Below, piece by piece: positions 1 through 8,149 of a DNA stretch of 56,152 nt. Position numbers and translations under genes: made by a program. The first letter of the stretch is position 1; every line of letters begins with the position of its first letter. This DNA is from Rubritalea profundi (GTDB taxonomy: Bacteria > Verrucomicrobiota > Verrucomicrobiia > Verrucomicrobiales > Akkermansiaceae). The notes beneath the pieces are model-generated. The model did not search any database, had not been told where the DNA came from, and saw only the letters and a program-made list of their open reading frames with translations. The stretch spans positions 3,203,470 through 3,259,621 of the forward strand of contig NZ_MQWA01000001.1 in the NCBI RefSeq assembly GCF_002954445.1, written 5' to 3'.

Positions 1-75
1 ATAGAACTGGCCATCATGCGAACCTTCCATCCAACAAACAACAGCAAATCCATGACCCCGCCGCACAGCGGCTCT

Positions 76-134
76 GTTCAACAAGCAGGTGGACTCAACG
101 CGCTACCGCGCGTGAGTCACCTTTTACGTTCTGC
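76..134. other. attC-like integron cassette recombination site
   Basis: The left end GTTCAAC (76-82) fits the RYYYAAC consensus of an attC R'' box, and a GTT core lies at 128-130 in the R' position, giving a 59 bp site, near the minimum known length. Between them, 87-103 and 108-122 form an imperfect hairpin (AGGTGACTCACGCGC paired) in which the left arm carries two unpaired bases, near G92 and A98, both on one strand. Such one-sided bulges are the hallmark of attC sites. The right box GTTCTGC departs from GTTRRRY, so the site may be degenerate. No integrase gene is visible. Confidence 0.55.
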
Positions 135-179
135 GCGGCTACGGCGGCATGGGATATTGGATTACCGATTGATTCGGGC

Positions 180-296
180 GTGATTGTAATAGGTGTAATA
201 GGGTTACTCATTAGTTTCGGCTGTTTTATTTTTTCGAGGGTGCTGTTTGTTAGCTGGAGAAGAAACAAGGCATGTGAAGAAAATAAAAAGCTCTAA
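180..296 (+). CDS. possible small single-pass membrane protein (38 aa)
   Basis: A GTG-started frame directly after the attC-like site encodes about 38 residues. It begins with a strongly hydrophobic stretch rich in Ile, Val, Leu and Phe (about residues 2-25) and ends in a short basic then acidic tail (WRRNKACEENKKL). Position right after the recombination site suits a cassette gene. There is no recognisable family, no clear Shine-Dalgarno sequence, and the open frame continues upstream of the GTG, so the start is uncertain. It could be chance. Confidence 0.25.
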   Translation: MIVIGVIGLLISFGCFIFSRVLFVSWRRNKACEENKKL

Positions 297-445
297 AGAA
301 TTGAAAGAATTTGCAGTACAACACACATCACCCAATCGCTGATCAGCTACGAGAGCGATCGATTTATGACAATTTCACCATCAACCCAAAACCTAAGTGC
401 ACTGAGAGGTCAGTGATCCGTGCGCTCTAGGTTATGCTAAATAAA

Positions 446-473
446 TTGACCTATTCGAGACATCCTGTAAATT
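446..473 (+). promoter_or_regulatory. candidate sigma-70 promoter of the toxin-antitoxin pair
   Basis: TTGACC (446-451) and TAAATT (468-473) are separated by 16 bp and resemble -35 and -10 boxes. The expected transcription start, 6-8 nt past the -10 box, falls on the ATG at 480, and no ribosome-binding site precedes that ATG, so the transcript may be leaderless. Confidence 0.45.
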
Positions 474-479
474 GGTGAT

Positions 480-680
480 ATGGGTACGATAGAAGCCATT
501 GAAGATGCTGTAGAGCAGCTTGGGAAGAATGATTTAGCTATATTCAGGGAGTGGTTCAGCTCTTTTGAGGCCGCGCACTGGGATGCCCAAATTGAGCGTG
601 ATATTGTCGGCGGTAAGCTTAACCAACTAGCTGATGACGCCATTGCTGAATTCCGTTCTGGGAATACTAGAGAACTGTAA
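480..680 (+). CDS. antitoxin of a type II toxin-antitoxin pair (RelB/ParD-like small acidic protein)
   Basis: A 66-residue acidic protein that ends 5 bp before a RelE/ParE-like toxin gene. It contains a predicted helical segment (EDAVEQLGKNDLAIFREWF) followed by an Asp/Glu-rich region and a charged tail, as in small antitoxins that wrap around their toxin and repress their own promoter. No ribbon-helix-helix motif is obvious, so family membership rests mainly on gene order and size. The start at 480 lies directly behind a promoter-like sequence with no space for a leader. The pair sits about 350 bp from the attC-like site, typical of cassette-borne addiction modules. Confidence 0.6.
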   Translation: MGTIEAIEDAVEQLGKNDLAIFREWFSSFEAAHWDAQIERDIVGGKLNQLADDAIAEFRSGNTREL

Positions 681-685
681 CCTCG

Positions 686-940
686 ATGAAACATCATACG
701 ACGAAGAAGTTCTGGGACGCTTATAATAAACTGCCCAATCGAGTTCAATCAGTTGCCGATGATAATTTTTCTTTGCTCAAAAATGACCCTTTTCATCCGT
801 CATTACATTTCAAAAAAGTCGGGCGATTCTGGTCTGTACGCGCAGGTATCAAATATCGTGCACTTGGGGTAAGGGCTGACGGATCTATGATTTGGTTTTG
901 GATCGGCAGTCATGCCGACTATGACCGTCTGATCTCGTAA
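686..940 (+). CDS. RelE/ParE-superfamily toxin
   Basis: An 84-residue basic protein. The N-terminal KKFWDAYNKLPNRVQSVADD helices, the central 'HPSLHFKKVG' strand and 'WSVRAGIKYRALG' core, and the C-terminal 'WFWIGSHADYDRLI' strand match the small RelE/ParE-like toxins. In that family the fold either cleaves ribosome-bound mRNA (RelE, HigB) or inhibits gyrase (ParE); the sequence alone does not say which, though the His/Asp/Tyr near the C-terminus fits the RNase-like branch. It follows the antitoxin by 5 bp and is almost certainly co-transcribed and co-translated with it. Confidence 0.75.
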   Translation: MKHHTTKKFWDAYNKLPNRVQSVADDNFSLLKNDPFHPSLHFKKVGRFWSVRAGIKYRALGVRADGSMIWFWIGSHADYDRLIS

Positions 941-997
941 ATCGACTTGCAGAACAAGATGCTGCGTCTAAAAGTCAAGGCTTAGAATAGGGTTTAA

Positions 998-1138
998 GCA
1001 CTTATTTCTTCAGGGTTTTGGGGCTATTATAAAACCTTTTTTATTTGGGTCACATTACTGTGCCTACTGGGATTGTGTCCGTCTCTTTTTGCATCAAAGG
1101 TTCCTCGCATTACCTCTGAAGAATTGAATACAAGATAG
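998..1138 (+). pseudogene. possible decayed 5' end of an exported protein gene
   Basis: An open stretch between two stops has no ATG but encodes a signal-peptide-like segment (KTFFIWVTLLCLLGLCPS then LFAS) followed by KVPRITSEELNTR and a stop. A short sequence like 'VPRIT-EEL' often opens exported rhodanese domains, so this could be a scrap of one, but the evidence is thin. The surrounding 941-1234 region has no other gene. Confidence 0.18.
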
Positions 1139-1168
1139 AAGAAACCTCTAACGAAAAAAATGCATCTA

Positions 1169-1198
1169 ATTCAGGTTCCACTATCGCGAAACCTGAAT
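1169..1198. terminator. inverted repeat, possible terminator or attenuator hairpin
   Basis: ATTCAGGTT (1169-1177) and AACCTGAAT (1190-1198) form a perfect 9 bp stem with a 12 nt loop. There is no T-run after it in the forward direction; a run of seven A precedes it, so in the reverse direction it would resemble an intrinsic terminator, though no reverse gene is near. Confidence 0.35.
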
Positions 1199-1234
1199 AG
1201 ATGATCTAAAATATTGTGCAAAAAAATTGAACTA

Positions 1235-1678
1235 ATGAAACCGAACCCAATGAAAATAATAAAACACACGCTATCCTGCTGCCTTTTGGCACCACTCATA
1301 GGCATCTTAATTGGCAGTATGGCGACGGCCGCTCCAGATGATGCGAAGATCGCTCGAGACGTTGACTCTGTTCAAGTCGCGAAGGCTTGGTTTATTTCTC
1401 TCATGCAAGGCGATACTGCCGTTACGGCCTCTCTGTCCGAAGCCCCTTTCAACCTCGATGGCAAACACGAAATTGCAACGATGGGAGAACTTAAGAAAAT
1501 ATATGATAGCGTAGTGGAGAAAAAGGGTAAGCGGAATCTGAAGGTCGGGTCTGCCAAGGTGAGTCTTTCCACACCGGAGAAGGTCACGGTATTGATCACG
1601 ATTGAAGGGGACGACGAGACGATCTCGGTGTTTGTCAAACCAGGGGACGCCTTTCGGGTGATTGGATTCAGATACTGA
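1235..1678 (+). CDS. exported small protein of unknown function (NTF2-like fold suspected)
   Basis: About 147 residues from the ATG at 1235; a second ATG at 1250 gives a cleaner signal peptide (basic MKIIKHT, hydrophobic core, cleavage after 'MATA'). The mature part has two helices (VQVAKAWFISLMQGD, GELKKIYDSVVEKKG) and then strands (KVTVLITIEGDDETISVFVK, FRVIGFRY), the order seen in NTF2/SnoaL-like small domains. I do not recognise a named family. It stands alone, with about 270 bp of non-coding DNA before it and 580 bp after. Confidence 0.6.
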   Translation: MKPNPMKIIKHTLSCCLLAPLIGILIGSMATAAPDDAKIARDVDSVQVAKAWFISLMQGDTAVTASLSEAPFNLDGKHEIATMGELKKIYDSVVEKKGKRNLKVGSAKVSLSTPEKVTVLITIEGDDETISVFVKPGDAFRVIGFRY

Positions 1679-1961
1679 GAAAAGACTGCAGAACAAAACT
1701 CACTCATATACTGACGCGCATCAAGATTTGCGAAATTGAGAACGATCTCTGATGTTGGAGGAATTCCTTTGAGCTCCTAGTGGTGTTACGTTTTACGTGT
1801 TAAGTATTATGTCCACCCTTGATGTGGAAATCCAAAAACATGGCACGTAGCAGTATAGCTAGTCGCTACTACCTACTGGCTACTCCATAGAGACGCCGAA
1901 AGCGCTCTTGTACGCCGGGCAGGAGCACAGCTTAAAAATTGGCGTGCAGAGTGAAGTGGTA

Positions 1962-2168
1962 TAATACCACTTAGCAAAACCAAAGAGACAAATGTTCTTT
2001 TTGAGGGCTTTAGGGAAATGCGCTACGCGGAAAGCTTTGAGTGCTGGGCGCTTTCTTGATAAAACGGCGTTTCTCCTCAGTCATGGTGCTCGCACCACTC
2101 TCGTCTAGCCTTGATGGATCAAAAAATCACTCCAGCATTAGTCTCTTTTGATTCACTAAGTGGTATAA
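1962..2168. repeat. MITE-like dispersed repeat, copy A (207 bp)
   Basis: Bounded by TAATACCACTTAG at the left and its near-exact inverse CTAAGTGGTATAA at the right (12 of 13 match). Inside are the segments CTGGGCGCTTTCTTGA, GTTTCTCCTCAGTCA, a TGGTG-CTCG-CACCA hairpin and ACTCCAGCATT, shared with copy B at 41098-41304 and partly with copy C at 4405-4615. No protein is encoded. An extra palindrome (AAGTGGTATAATACCACTT) overlaps the left edge. The rest of the 1679-2261 gap shows nothing I can name. Confidence 0.65.
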
Positions 2169-2261
2169 GTAATTGGATCGGAAGAATTCCGACTAACCAT
2201 TAGTCGAATCGCCTTGACGCTGAGCGGGGGAATGGTGATCTTAACTTATCTTAAATAATTT

Positions 2262-4244
2262 ATGAGTCAGGAAGAATTGCCAGAGGTGAGTTTACGGGAG
2301 ATGTACGCGGATTATTTCTTGGATTACGCAAGTTACGTGATCCTAGAACGCGCCGTACCGTATGTGGAAGATGGTTTAAAACCTGTACAGCGACGTATTC
2401 TACACTCATTGAATGAGTTGGATGACGGTCGCTACAACAAGGTGGCGAATGTCGTGGGTAATACGATGAAGTATCATCCTCACGGAGATGCTTCGATCGG
2501 AGACGCGATGGTGGGACTTGGCCAGAAAGACCTGCTTATTGATACTCAGGGAAACTGGGGCAACATTCTGACTGGAGATAGAGCGGCGGCACCTCGATAC
2601 ATTGAAGCGCGTCTGACTGCTTTTGCTAAAGAGATCACTTTCAATCCTAAGACGACAAATTGGACACCTAGTTACGATGGTCGAAGTCAAGAGCCGATCT
2701 GTCTTCCTGTTAAATTTCCACTTTTGTTAGCTCAAGGTGTGGAGGGGATTGCAGTAGGCCTGGCATGTAAGATTCTCCCGCACAACTTTATCGAGTTGAT
2801 CGATGCTTGTATAAGTACTCTGCGAAATGAGCCATTTGAGATTCTTCCGGACTTTCTCACTGCGGGGATTATGGATGCCAGCGACTACCGTGAAGGAATT
2901 CGTGGTGGTAAGGTGCGAGTCCGTGCTCGGATCGAGATCGACAGTAAAAAGCTATTGCGAATTACAGAAGTCCCTTACGGAACGACTACTGGTGGCTTGA
3001 TGGATAACATCGTGGCGGCGAATGAGAAGGGGAAGATCAAGATTGCCAAGGTAGTGGATAACACTGCAGCCAATGCAGAAATCTTGGTACACCTTCCCGT
3101 GGGTTCCGAACCAGAAGTCGTGCGTGACGCGCTGTATGCCTTTACCGATTGTGAGTCGAGCATTTCACCGAACTCCTGTGTGATTATCGACAGTAAGCCT
3201 AAGTTTATGGGGATGCATGACATTCTCAAGCATAGTGCTTTTCATACCAAGGACCTTCTTCAGAAGGAATTAGAGATTCGCTTGGCTGAGCTGAATGACA
3301 AGTGGCACTTTAGTTCGCTAGAAAAAATATTCATCGAGAATGAGATCTATCTCACGATGAAAGACTGTAAGAGTATGGAGGAAGTAGTCACCGTGATAGA
3401 TAAGAGACTGACTCCATTCAAGAAGTTACTTCAGCGTGATGTGGAGGAAGAAGATATCGTCAAACTTTCTAAGTTGCCATTCTTGCGCATGACTCGATTT
3501 GATAGTGCTAAGGCGGATGACTTGCTCAAGGCACTGGAAGATGCCATTGAGGAGGTGGAGAAAAATCTACGAAATCTGACACGCTACACGATCAGCTACT
3601 TCAAAAATCTACTGAAGAAGTACGGTAAAGGACGCGAGCGGAAGACTGAAATTTCTAGCTTTGCAAAAGTGGACCGTACTCAGGTTGTTGTAGCTAACGA
3701 GATTCTCTACATCGACCGTAAGAATGGATTTGCAGGCTTCGGGCTGAAAAAAGAAGAGTCGTTAGATAAGTGCTCAGAACTCGATGACATGATTGTGATC
3801 AGCACTGACGGTAAGATGAAGGTGATGAAGGTAGCCGAGAAACTCTTTGTCGGTAAGCGGCCTCAGCATATTGCTATTTTCCGTAAGGACCAAGAGAAAG
3901 TGTATTCGGTGATCTATAGAGAAGGCCGTGATGGACCAATTCGAGCCAAGCGCTTCCGCATAGGTGGTGTCACTAGAGACAAAGAATACGGCTTAGCTAC
4001 AGCGGCGAAGGGGACACGCATTCTCTACTTCATAGTTCACGAGACCGAAGCTGAATCCAACGATAATATTGTTATTGTCCATCTCAAAGCTCAGCTCAGA
4101 TTGCGTAACCTTTCCCGACCATTTAAGTTTGAAGACATAGCAATCAAGGGCCGTGGAGTCCGTGGTAACCTTGTCAGTAAACACGGGGTCGATCGTGTGG
4201 TACGCGCGCCGAAGAATCAGGAGTTAGACCTCGGAGATTCGTAA
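2262..4244 (+). CDS. parC: DNA topoisomerase IV subunit A / GyrA-family type IIA topoisomerase subunit
   Basis: 660 residues of the type IIA topoisomerase A-subunit family, which breaks and rejoins DNA to decatenate or relax it together with a ParE/GyrB ATPase partner. The N-terminus shows the winged-helix signature GLKPVQRRILHSL and HGDASIGDAMV, then the active-site Tyr113 in RAAAPRYIEARLTAF. The C-terminal third (residues ~480-650) has beta-pinwheel-like repeats (VISTDGKMKVMKVAEK). It is shorter than typical GyrA (~800-900) and closer to the short ParC type of Bacteroidetes/Verrucomicrobia. No parE lies next to it, and the gene seems monocistronic. Confidence 0.85.
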   Translation: MSQEELPEVSLREMYADYFLDYASYVILERAVPYVEDGLKPVQRRILHSLNELDDGRYNKVANVVGNTMKYHPHGDASIGDAMVGLGQKDLLIDTQGNWGNILTGDRAAAPRYIEARLTAFAKEITFNPKTTNWTPSYDGRSQEPICLPVKFPLLLAQGVEGIAVGLACKILPHNFIELIDACISTLRNEPFEILPDFLTAGIMDASDYREGIRGGKVRVRARIEIDSKKLLRITEVPYGTTTGGLMDNIVAANEKGKIKIAKVVDNTAANAEILVHLPVGSEPEVVRDALYAFTDCESSISPNSCVIIDSKPKFMGMHDILKHSAFHTKDLLQKELEIRLAELNDKWHFSSLEKIFIENEIYLTMKDCKSMEEVVTVIDKRLTPFKKLLQRDVEEEDIVKLSKLPFLRMTRFDSAKADDLLKALEDAIEEVEKNLRNLTRYTISYFKNLLKKYGKGRERKTEISSFAKVDRTQVVVANEILYIDRKNGFAGFGLKKEESLDKCSELDDMIVISTDGKMKVMKVAEKLFVGKRPQHIAIFRKDQEKVYSVIYREGRDGPIRAKRFRIGGVTRDKEYGLATAAKGTRILYFIVHETEAESNDNIVIVHLKAQLRLRNLSRPFKFEDIAIKGRGVRGNLVSKHGVDRVVRAPKNQELDLGDS

Positions 4245-4374
4245 AAAATGAGTACAGCACCTCAGTCAAAGGCCGAATGCTGGACGCGCCTTATTTGTTT
4301 GCTTCTATGGTGCAGACAATGGTGACTTAACATGGTCAAAAACCTGCAATCAGTTCGTCTAGTGCACATGAAAA

Positions 4375-4403
4375 ACACCCAGAGCGCGTGCGCTGTTGGG
4401 TGT
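4375..4403 (-). terminator. intrinsic terminator for the reverse-strand gene at 4634-5149
   Basis: ACACCCA (4375-4381) pairs with TGGGTGT (4397-4403), with an inner AGCGC/GCGCT stem. Read on the reverse strand the hairpin is followed by TTTTT, so it should stop transcription arriving from the gene at 4634-5149. Copy C of the dispersed repeat begins two bases away. Confidence 0.55.
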
Positions 4404-4404
4404 G

Positions 4405-4615
4405 TAATACCATCTTCACAGTTACCTTGGAGCAATGATCGATTTTTGGGTTTGAGAGTAGTCAGCAAAGCTGAATTTTAAGAAAGCGCTAAAGTTTTCC
4501 CATTCTAGCAGCGTTCCGCGTCAGTCACATAGCTCGCTATGCTCCTTCCTTGAGCCTTGCTAGAATAGAAAATCTTCAGCGTCATTACACCAATCTAACT
4601 CCTCAAATGGTATAA
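4405..4615. repeat. MITE-like dispersed repeat, copy C (211 bp)
   Basis: Starts with TAATACCATCTT and ends with AAATGGTATAA, again inverse of each other. It shares CCTTGGAGCAAT near the left end with copy B, and in the centre CGTCAGTCA followed by the hairpin CATAG-CTCG-CTATG, then GCCTTG. An outer stem ATTCTAGCA/TTGCTAGAAT encloses this hairpin. The stem bases differ from copies A and B, yet pairing is kept. It lies between parC and a convergent gene. Confidence 0.6.
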
Positions 4616-4633
4616 AAGGGGATTTGAAGGCGA

Positions 4634-5149
4634 TTACTTGATCGTGATTTTACGGCCTTTGTTCTCTTTCCAAGCTTTGCTGATAGATTTATAGATTTCA
4701 CCGAGATCGTCTGTATCGATGACTCGAAATTCGATAGTTTTCGAGTGGGTGGTGAGTGGGTAATCTTTATGGACGGTAGTGTCTGGGTCGACACCAACTT
4801 TTCCACCAGCTTCGCTACCGAGTTGTTTTGCTCGACTGATAAGGTTGGAGGCAGCATTGGAGCTGTTATTTTCACCGAGAGCTTCGATAACGTAGAAGCG
4901 AGTGAGAGCGGCTCCCATAGTTTCGATGTCCACTTCATGCACGACAGCGCCTTTTACATGGTATGTGCTCATACCGATGGATGAGATACGTGCTAGAGAA
5001 ACCATATAGCTGCCGCCAGGGAGATTTGCTTCCCAGAATTTTTGTGGTAAATTTTGGCTGGATACATTGTCATTTTTATTCTGAGCCGTGGCTGAGATGG
5101 GCGCCATGACTGCAGCGGTAAGAGCTATGATGGGTAGAATGAATTTCAT
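4634..5149 (-). CDS. exported protein of unknown function, 171 aa
   Basis: Start chosen at the ATG at 5149 because it opens a clear signal peptide (MKFILPIIALTAAVMAPIS, cleavage near ATAQ); a longer frame to 5389 would overlap rppH and has no export signal. The mature protein includes GGSYMVSLARISSIGMSTYHV and later TIEFRVIDTDDLGEIYKSI, which suggests a mixed alpha/beta periplasmic domain. I do not recognise the family. It is divergent from rppH, 94 bp apart, and is followed by a terminator-like hairpin at 4375-4403. Confidence 0.6.
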   Translation of the reverse strand: MKFILPIIALTAAVMAPISATAQNKNDNVSSQNLPQKFWEANLPGGSYMVSLARISSIGMSTYHVKGAVVHEVDIETMGAALTRFYVIEALGENNSSNAASNLISRAKQLGSEAGGKVGVDPDTTVHKDYPLTTHSKTIEFRVIDTDDLGEIYKSISKAWKENKGRKITIK

Positions 5150-5243
5150 AATAGTTGTTTCTACAGTGTTCCTACGGGCGCTGGCAATGATGGTTACGCT
5201 AATCTTGTGAAAATCTTGATTTACAAGGGATGCACAAGTTGAG

Positions 5244-5726
5244 ATGAATCTATTGATGCCAAAATACCGCCCAAACGTAGCTGCCATTATTATCAATAGA
5301 GAAGGCGAAATTCTTGTCTGTGAGAGGTCTAACAATGGCAGAGCATGGCAATTCCCCCAAGGTGGAGTAGACAAAGGTGAAACCAACATAGAGGCACTTT
5401 ATCGCGAAGTCTTGGAGGAAGTGGGGCTAGAGAAAAAATATTATAAAGTGCTAGAAGAGAAGGGTGGGTATAAATACCTCTACCCTCAAAAAGTACGTGA
5501 AAAGAAGAAGTTCGACGGTCAGAAACAAACGTACTTTCTTTGTCGCTTAAAGAAGTCTGCGCCCGAGATCGATCTCGGTGAGAACAATCCTGAGTTCAGT
5601 GACTACGATTGGGTGCGTCCGGAGGAATTCGATGGAGCTTGGCTACCTGATTTCAAACTGGACGTCTACCGTGAGGTGATGCTTCACTTTTTTGATGTCG
5701 AGATAGTTTCGGCTGATAGAGTTTGA
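5244..5726 (+). CDS. rppH: Nudix hydrolase, RNA pyrophosphohydrolase RppH
   Basis: 160 residues. RppH removes pyrophosphate from the 5' triphosphate end of mRNA and so starts RNA decay. The N-terminal YRPNVAAIIINREGEILVCE is typical, as is WQFPQGG leading into the Nudix box GGVDKGETNIEALYREVLEE-VGL with the metal-binding REVLEE. The start could also be the Met at 5256. The gene ends within the last 43 bp of the convergent hydrolase gene. Confidence 0.85.
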   Translation: MNLLMPKYRPNVAAIIINREGEILVCERSNNGRAWQFPQGGVDKGETNIEALYREVLEEVGLEKKYYKVLEEKGGYKYLYPQKVREKKKFDGQKQTYFLCRLKKSAPEIDLGENNPEFSDYDWVRPEEFDGAWLPDFKLDVYREVMLHFFDVEIVSADRV

Positions 5727-6532
5727 GAAAAGTCGAGGAAGAGCTGGATGAAGGCTTGAATTTCCTCTGGCGAGTCGCCGTAGATGTCATTGTGACCACG
5801 ACCTTTGAGGTCGTGGAATATATGCTTTCCGGTGTGGGCTGCAATCAGAGCCTTGCCGTGAGACTGTGGGATGACCCCATCTTCCTCTCCGTGGATTACC
5901 ATGAGGGGGGTCGTGATGCCTTTGATCCTATCAATGTTAGGGAAGCGATCACGTGGAAAGATCGGGAAGCGGAAGGCGACGCGGTAGATGCTGCTGAGTG
6001 GATTGATGAGTATCATACCGGCGGCGGGCTTCTGAGTGGCGAGGTAGGTCGTTGGGCCTGAGCCCACGGATTTGCCCACGAGAATGAGGTCCTTGCTAGC
6101 GATTTTATGGGTGAGGGTAAGGTCCACATACACTCTTTCAATGGCAGCGTAACAGCTCCGATCGCTTGGCGACCCATCGCTCAGTCCGTAGCCTGGGTAG
6201 TCGTAAGCATAAATTCCAAAACCGGCTTGGTGGAAGAGATCTAAGAAACTGGTGGAGCTCAAGTCCTCAGCATTGCCATGTGACCAAAGGAGCGTGGCCA
6301 TGCCCGGTTTTGCTGGACGGTAATAGGTGGCTATTTTGGTGTTCGCCTCGCTTCCCTCAATGAGAGCGATATGATCGGATTGTTCGGTATAGGTCGGAGT
6401 CGGCGGGAGGAAGATGAAGTAGTCCGCTAGACTCACTGCAATGACTAGGAGAATGACATAGATTGAGATGAGCGATTTAGCGAGCCGCTTCCAGCTGAGT
6501 TCACCGATCAGGTACTTCTTCCACTTACTCAT
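5684..6532 (-). CDS. membrane-anchored alpha/beta hydrolase (ABHD13/Bem46-like)
   Basis: 282 residues. Residues ~15-40 form one membrane segment (LISIYVILLVIAVSLADYF). The hydrolase core shows the oxyanion region LLWSHGNAEDLSS, the nucleophile elbow GKSVG, the acid in VIHGEEDGVIP and the catalytic His in GRGHNDIYG. This is the pattern of ABHD13/Bem46-type serine hydrolases, whose bacterial substrates are mostly unknown. It is the last gene of the bamD run, starting 3 bp after the preceding stop, and its 3' end overlaps rppH by 43 bp. Confidence 0.8.
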   Translation of the reverse strand: MSKWKKYLIGELSWKRLAKSLISIYVILLVIAVSLADYFIFLPPTPTYTEQSDHIALIEGSEANTKIATYYRPAKPGMATLLWSHGNAEDLSSTSFLDLFHQAGFGIYAYDYPGYGLSDGSPSDRSCYAAIERVYVDLTLTHKIASKDLILVGKSVGSGPTTYLATQKPAAGMILINPLSSIYRVAFRFPIFPRDRFPNIDRIKGITTPLMVIHGEEDGVIPQSHGKALIAAHTGKHIFHDLKGRGHNDIYGDSPEEIQAFIQLFLDFSQTLSAETISTSKK

Positions 6533-6535
6533 GTA

Positions 6536-7465
6536 CTACACTAAGGTTTCAGGGAATTGTTGTTTCCAGAGCAGTAGTGATTGCTTGATTTGCTCTGGAT
6601 CGCGGGTTGGGCTGAGCTCCCAGGTGTGTGGCATTTTTGGATCAAAATGTTGCAGTAACTTCGGGAAGTCGATCTCGCCAGTGAGCGGGACGCGGTGGTC
6701 GCGCTCGGGCCAATAGACATCGTGGACGTGACAGCCTACGAGGTAGGGAGTCATGCTTGTTAGCCATTCATCGTGATCTAGCATGTGGATGTTGTGCTTG
6801 AGTTGGACGTGACCGAAGTCGTGCCAGTAACCCACTGTAGGGTTGTCTTTAAAATGCTCTTGCAGCGCGAGCATCTCAGTCTCAGTGGGCATATCTTCGT
6901 AGCGCGAGCGTGATTCTACAGCTAGCTTAACTCCAACTTCAGCAGCTTTCTCTGCAATTTCTTCTAAAGCTTCAATCGCGCGGGCATAGTAGAGTTGTCC
7001 AATTTTTGCCCGCTTCTTGATAAATTTTTCTTTGATACGTTGGTATTTCTTGGTGTCGTCTTTTTCTTGTTTGACGAGAGCTGTGAGTTTGTTGGTCCAG
7101 CGTTTTGGGTTCATGGGAGCTGAGCCCATGTGGAGCACCATGTAGTCGGCTTCAAAGCGCGATGCCATTTCAAGAGTTTTGAGAGTGAGCTCTAGTGCAC
7201 GTTTCCTGTCATATGTTCGGTGTGAGGTGTACTCGTAGGCGTCGGGAGCGTCGATCATGACCTCTACTGGTGAGGGGAAAAAGTTGTGAACCCCGCAGCA
7301 GTTGAATTTGCCTTTTTTGAAAGCCTCCATGATGCCAGGAAGCTTGGTGATCATCATGCCGTGGCTGAGCTCGATATTGCTGAAACCGAGCTCGACAATT
7401 TCATCGATGACTTGTTCGCCACAGTTGTGCCGAGCATTATTCCAGCATGTTGAAAAACTGAGCAT
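6536..7465 (-). CDS. sugar phosphate isomerase/epimerase-like TIM-barrel protein
   Basis: 309 residues of the AP-endonuclease-2/xylose-isomerase-like TIM barrel fold. Strands carrying candidate metal ligands are visible: NIELSHG, MVLHMGSAP, LAVESRSR, GYWHDFGH, GCHVHDVYWP and TWELSPT, which supply Glu, His and Asp in the usual order. Members act on sugars, sugar acids or inositol; the substrate cannot be told here. It sits between rsmI and the hydrolase with short gaps (16 and 3 bp). Confidence 0.75.
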   Translation of the reverse strand: MLSFSTCWNNARHNCGEQVIDEIVELGFSNIELSHGMMITKLPGIMEAFKKGKFNCCGVHNFFPSPVEVMIDAPDAYEYTSHRTYDRKRALELTLKTLEMASRFEADYMVLHMGSAPMNPKRWTNKLTALVKQEKDDTKKYQRIKEKFIKKRAKIGQLYYARAIEALEEIAEKAAEVGVKLAVESRSRYEDMPTETEMLALQEHFKDNPTVGYWHDFGHVQLKHNIHMLDHDEWLTSMTPYLVGCHVHDVYWPERDHRVPLTGEIDFPKLLQHFDPKMPHTWELSPTRDPEQIKQSLLLWKQQFPETLV

Positions 7466-7481
7466 TCAAGTGAAGTGATGT

Positions 7482-8147
7482 TCAGGGTTTTGGCTTGAGC
7501 AGAAGGACTATTTCCCCCTTTGGCTTGTGGACACTGAAGTGCTCAAAAAGCTCTTTGGATGTACCACGGTGGTAAGTTTCAAACTTTTTAGTGAGCTCAC
7601 GAGCCACACAAATCTGGTGGTCCGGTATCTCTTTGCTGAGGATTTCAAGAGTGGAGGTTAGACGGTGAGGCGACTCGAAGAAGAGTGAGGTGTGTTCAGA
7701 TTCTGCTGCGGCGAGTAAAGCCTTGGTGCGTTTGCCCTTTTTCACAGAAAGAAAACCGCCGAAGTAGAAGGCGTGAAGAGGGAAGCCAGAGCCAACCAGA
7801 GCAGTAAGTACCGCTGAGGGGCCGGGTAGGACTGTGTACTCAACCTTGTTTTCAATACACGCCTGCATGAGGCGATACCCTGGATCAGAGATCGCGGGCA
7901 TACCAGCATCTGTGATGACAGCAATGTTTGTGCCTTGTAGAGCTTTCTCTATGAGTTCTGGGGTCTTTCTCGCTTCGTTGTGATCGTGAAGTGCTACGAC
8001 CGGTTTAGATACTCCTAGGTGTTCGAGAAATGGGCGCGAGTGGCGCGTGTCCTCACAGGTGATGAGGTCTACTTCTTTGAGGACCTCGATAGCGCGAAGG
8101 GTTATGTCGCCGCGGTTGCCAATGGGTGTTGGTACAAAACTGATCAT
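7482..8147 (-). CDS. rsmI: 16S rRNA (cytidine1402-2'-O)-methyltransferase
   Basis: 221 residues. RsmI methylates the ribose of C1402 in the ribosomal decoding centre using SAM. The family landmarks are present: FVPTPIGNRGDITLRA at the start, EDTRHSR, ALHDHNE, VITDAGMPAISDPGY and VLPGPSAVLTAL, all of the tetrapyrrole-methylase fold. It is about 60 residues shorter than E. coli RsmI, lacking the small C-terminal domain. It begins 2 bp after lptE ends. Confidence 0.9.
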   Translation of the reverse strand: MISFVPTPIGNRGDITLRAIEVLKEVDLITCEDTRHSRPFLEHLGVSKPVVALHDHNEARKTPELIEKALQGTNIAVITDAGMPAISDPGYRLMQACIENKVEYTVLPGPSAVLTALVGSGFPLHAFYFGGFLSVKKGKRTKALLAAAESEHTSLFFESPHRLTSTLEILSKEIPDHQICVARELTKKFETYHRGTSKELFEHFSVHKPKGEIVLLLKPKP

Positions 8148-8149
8148 AA

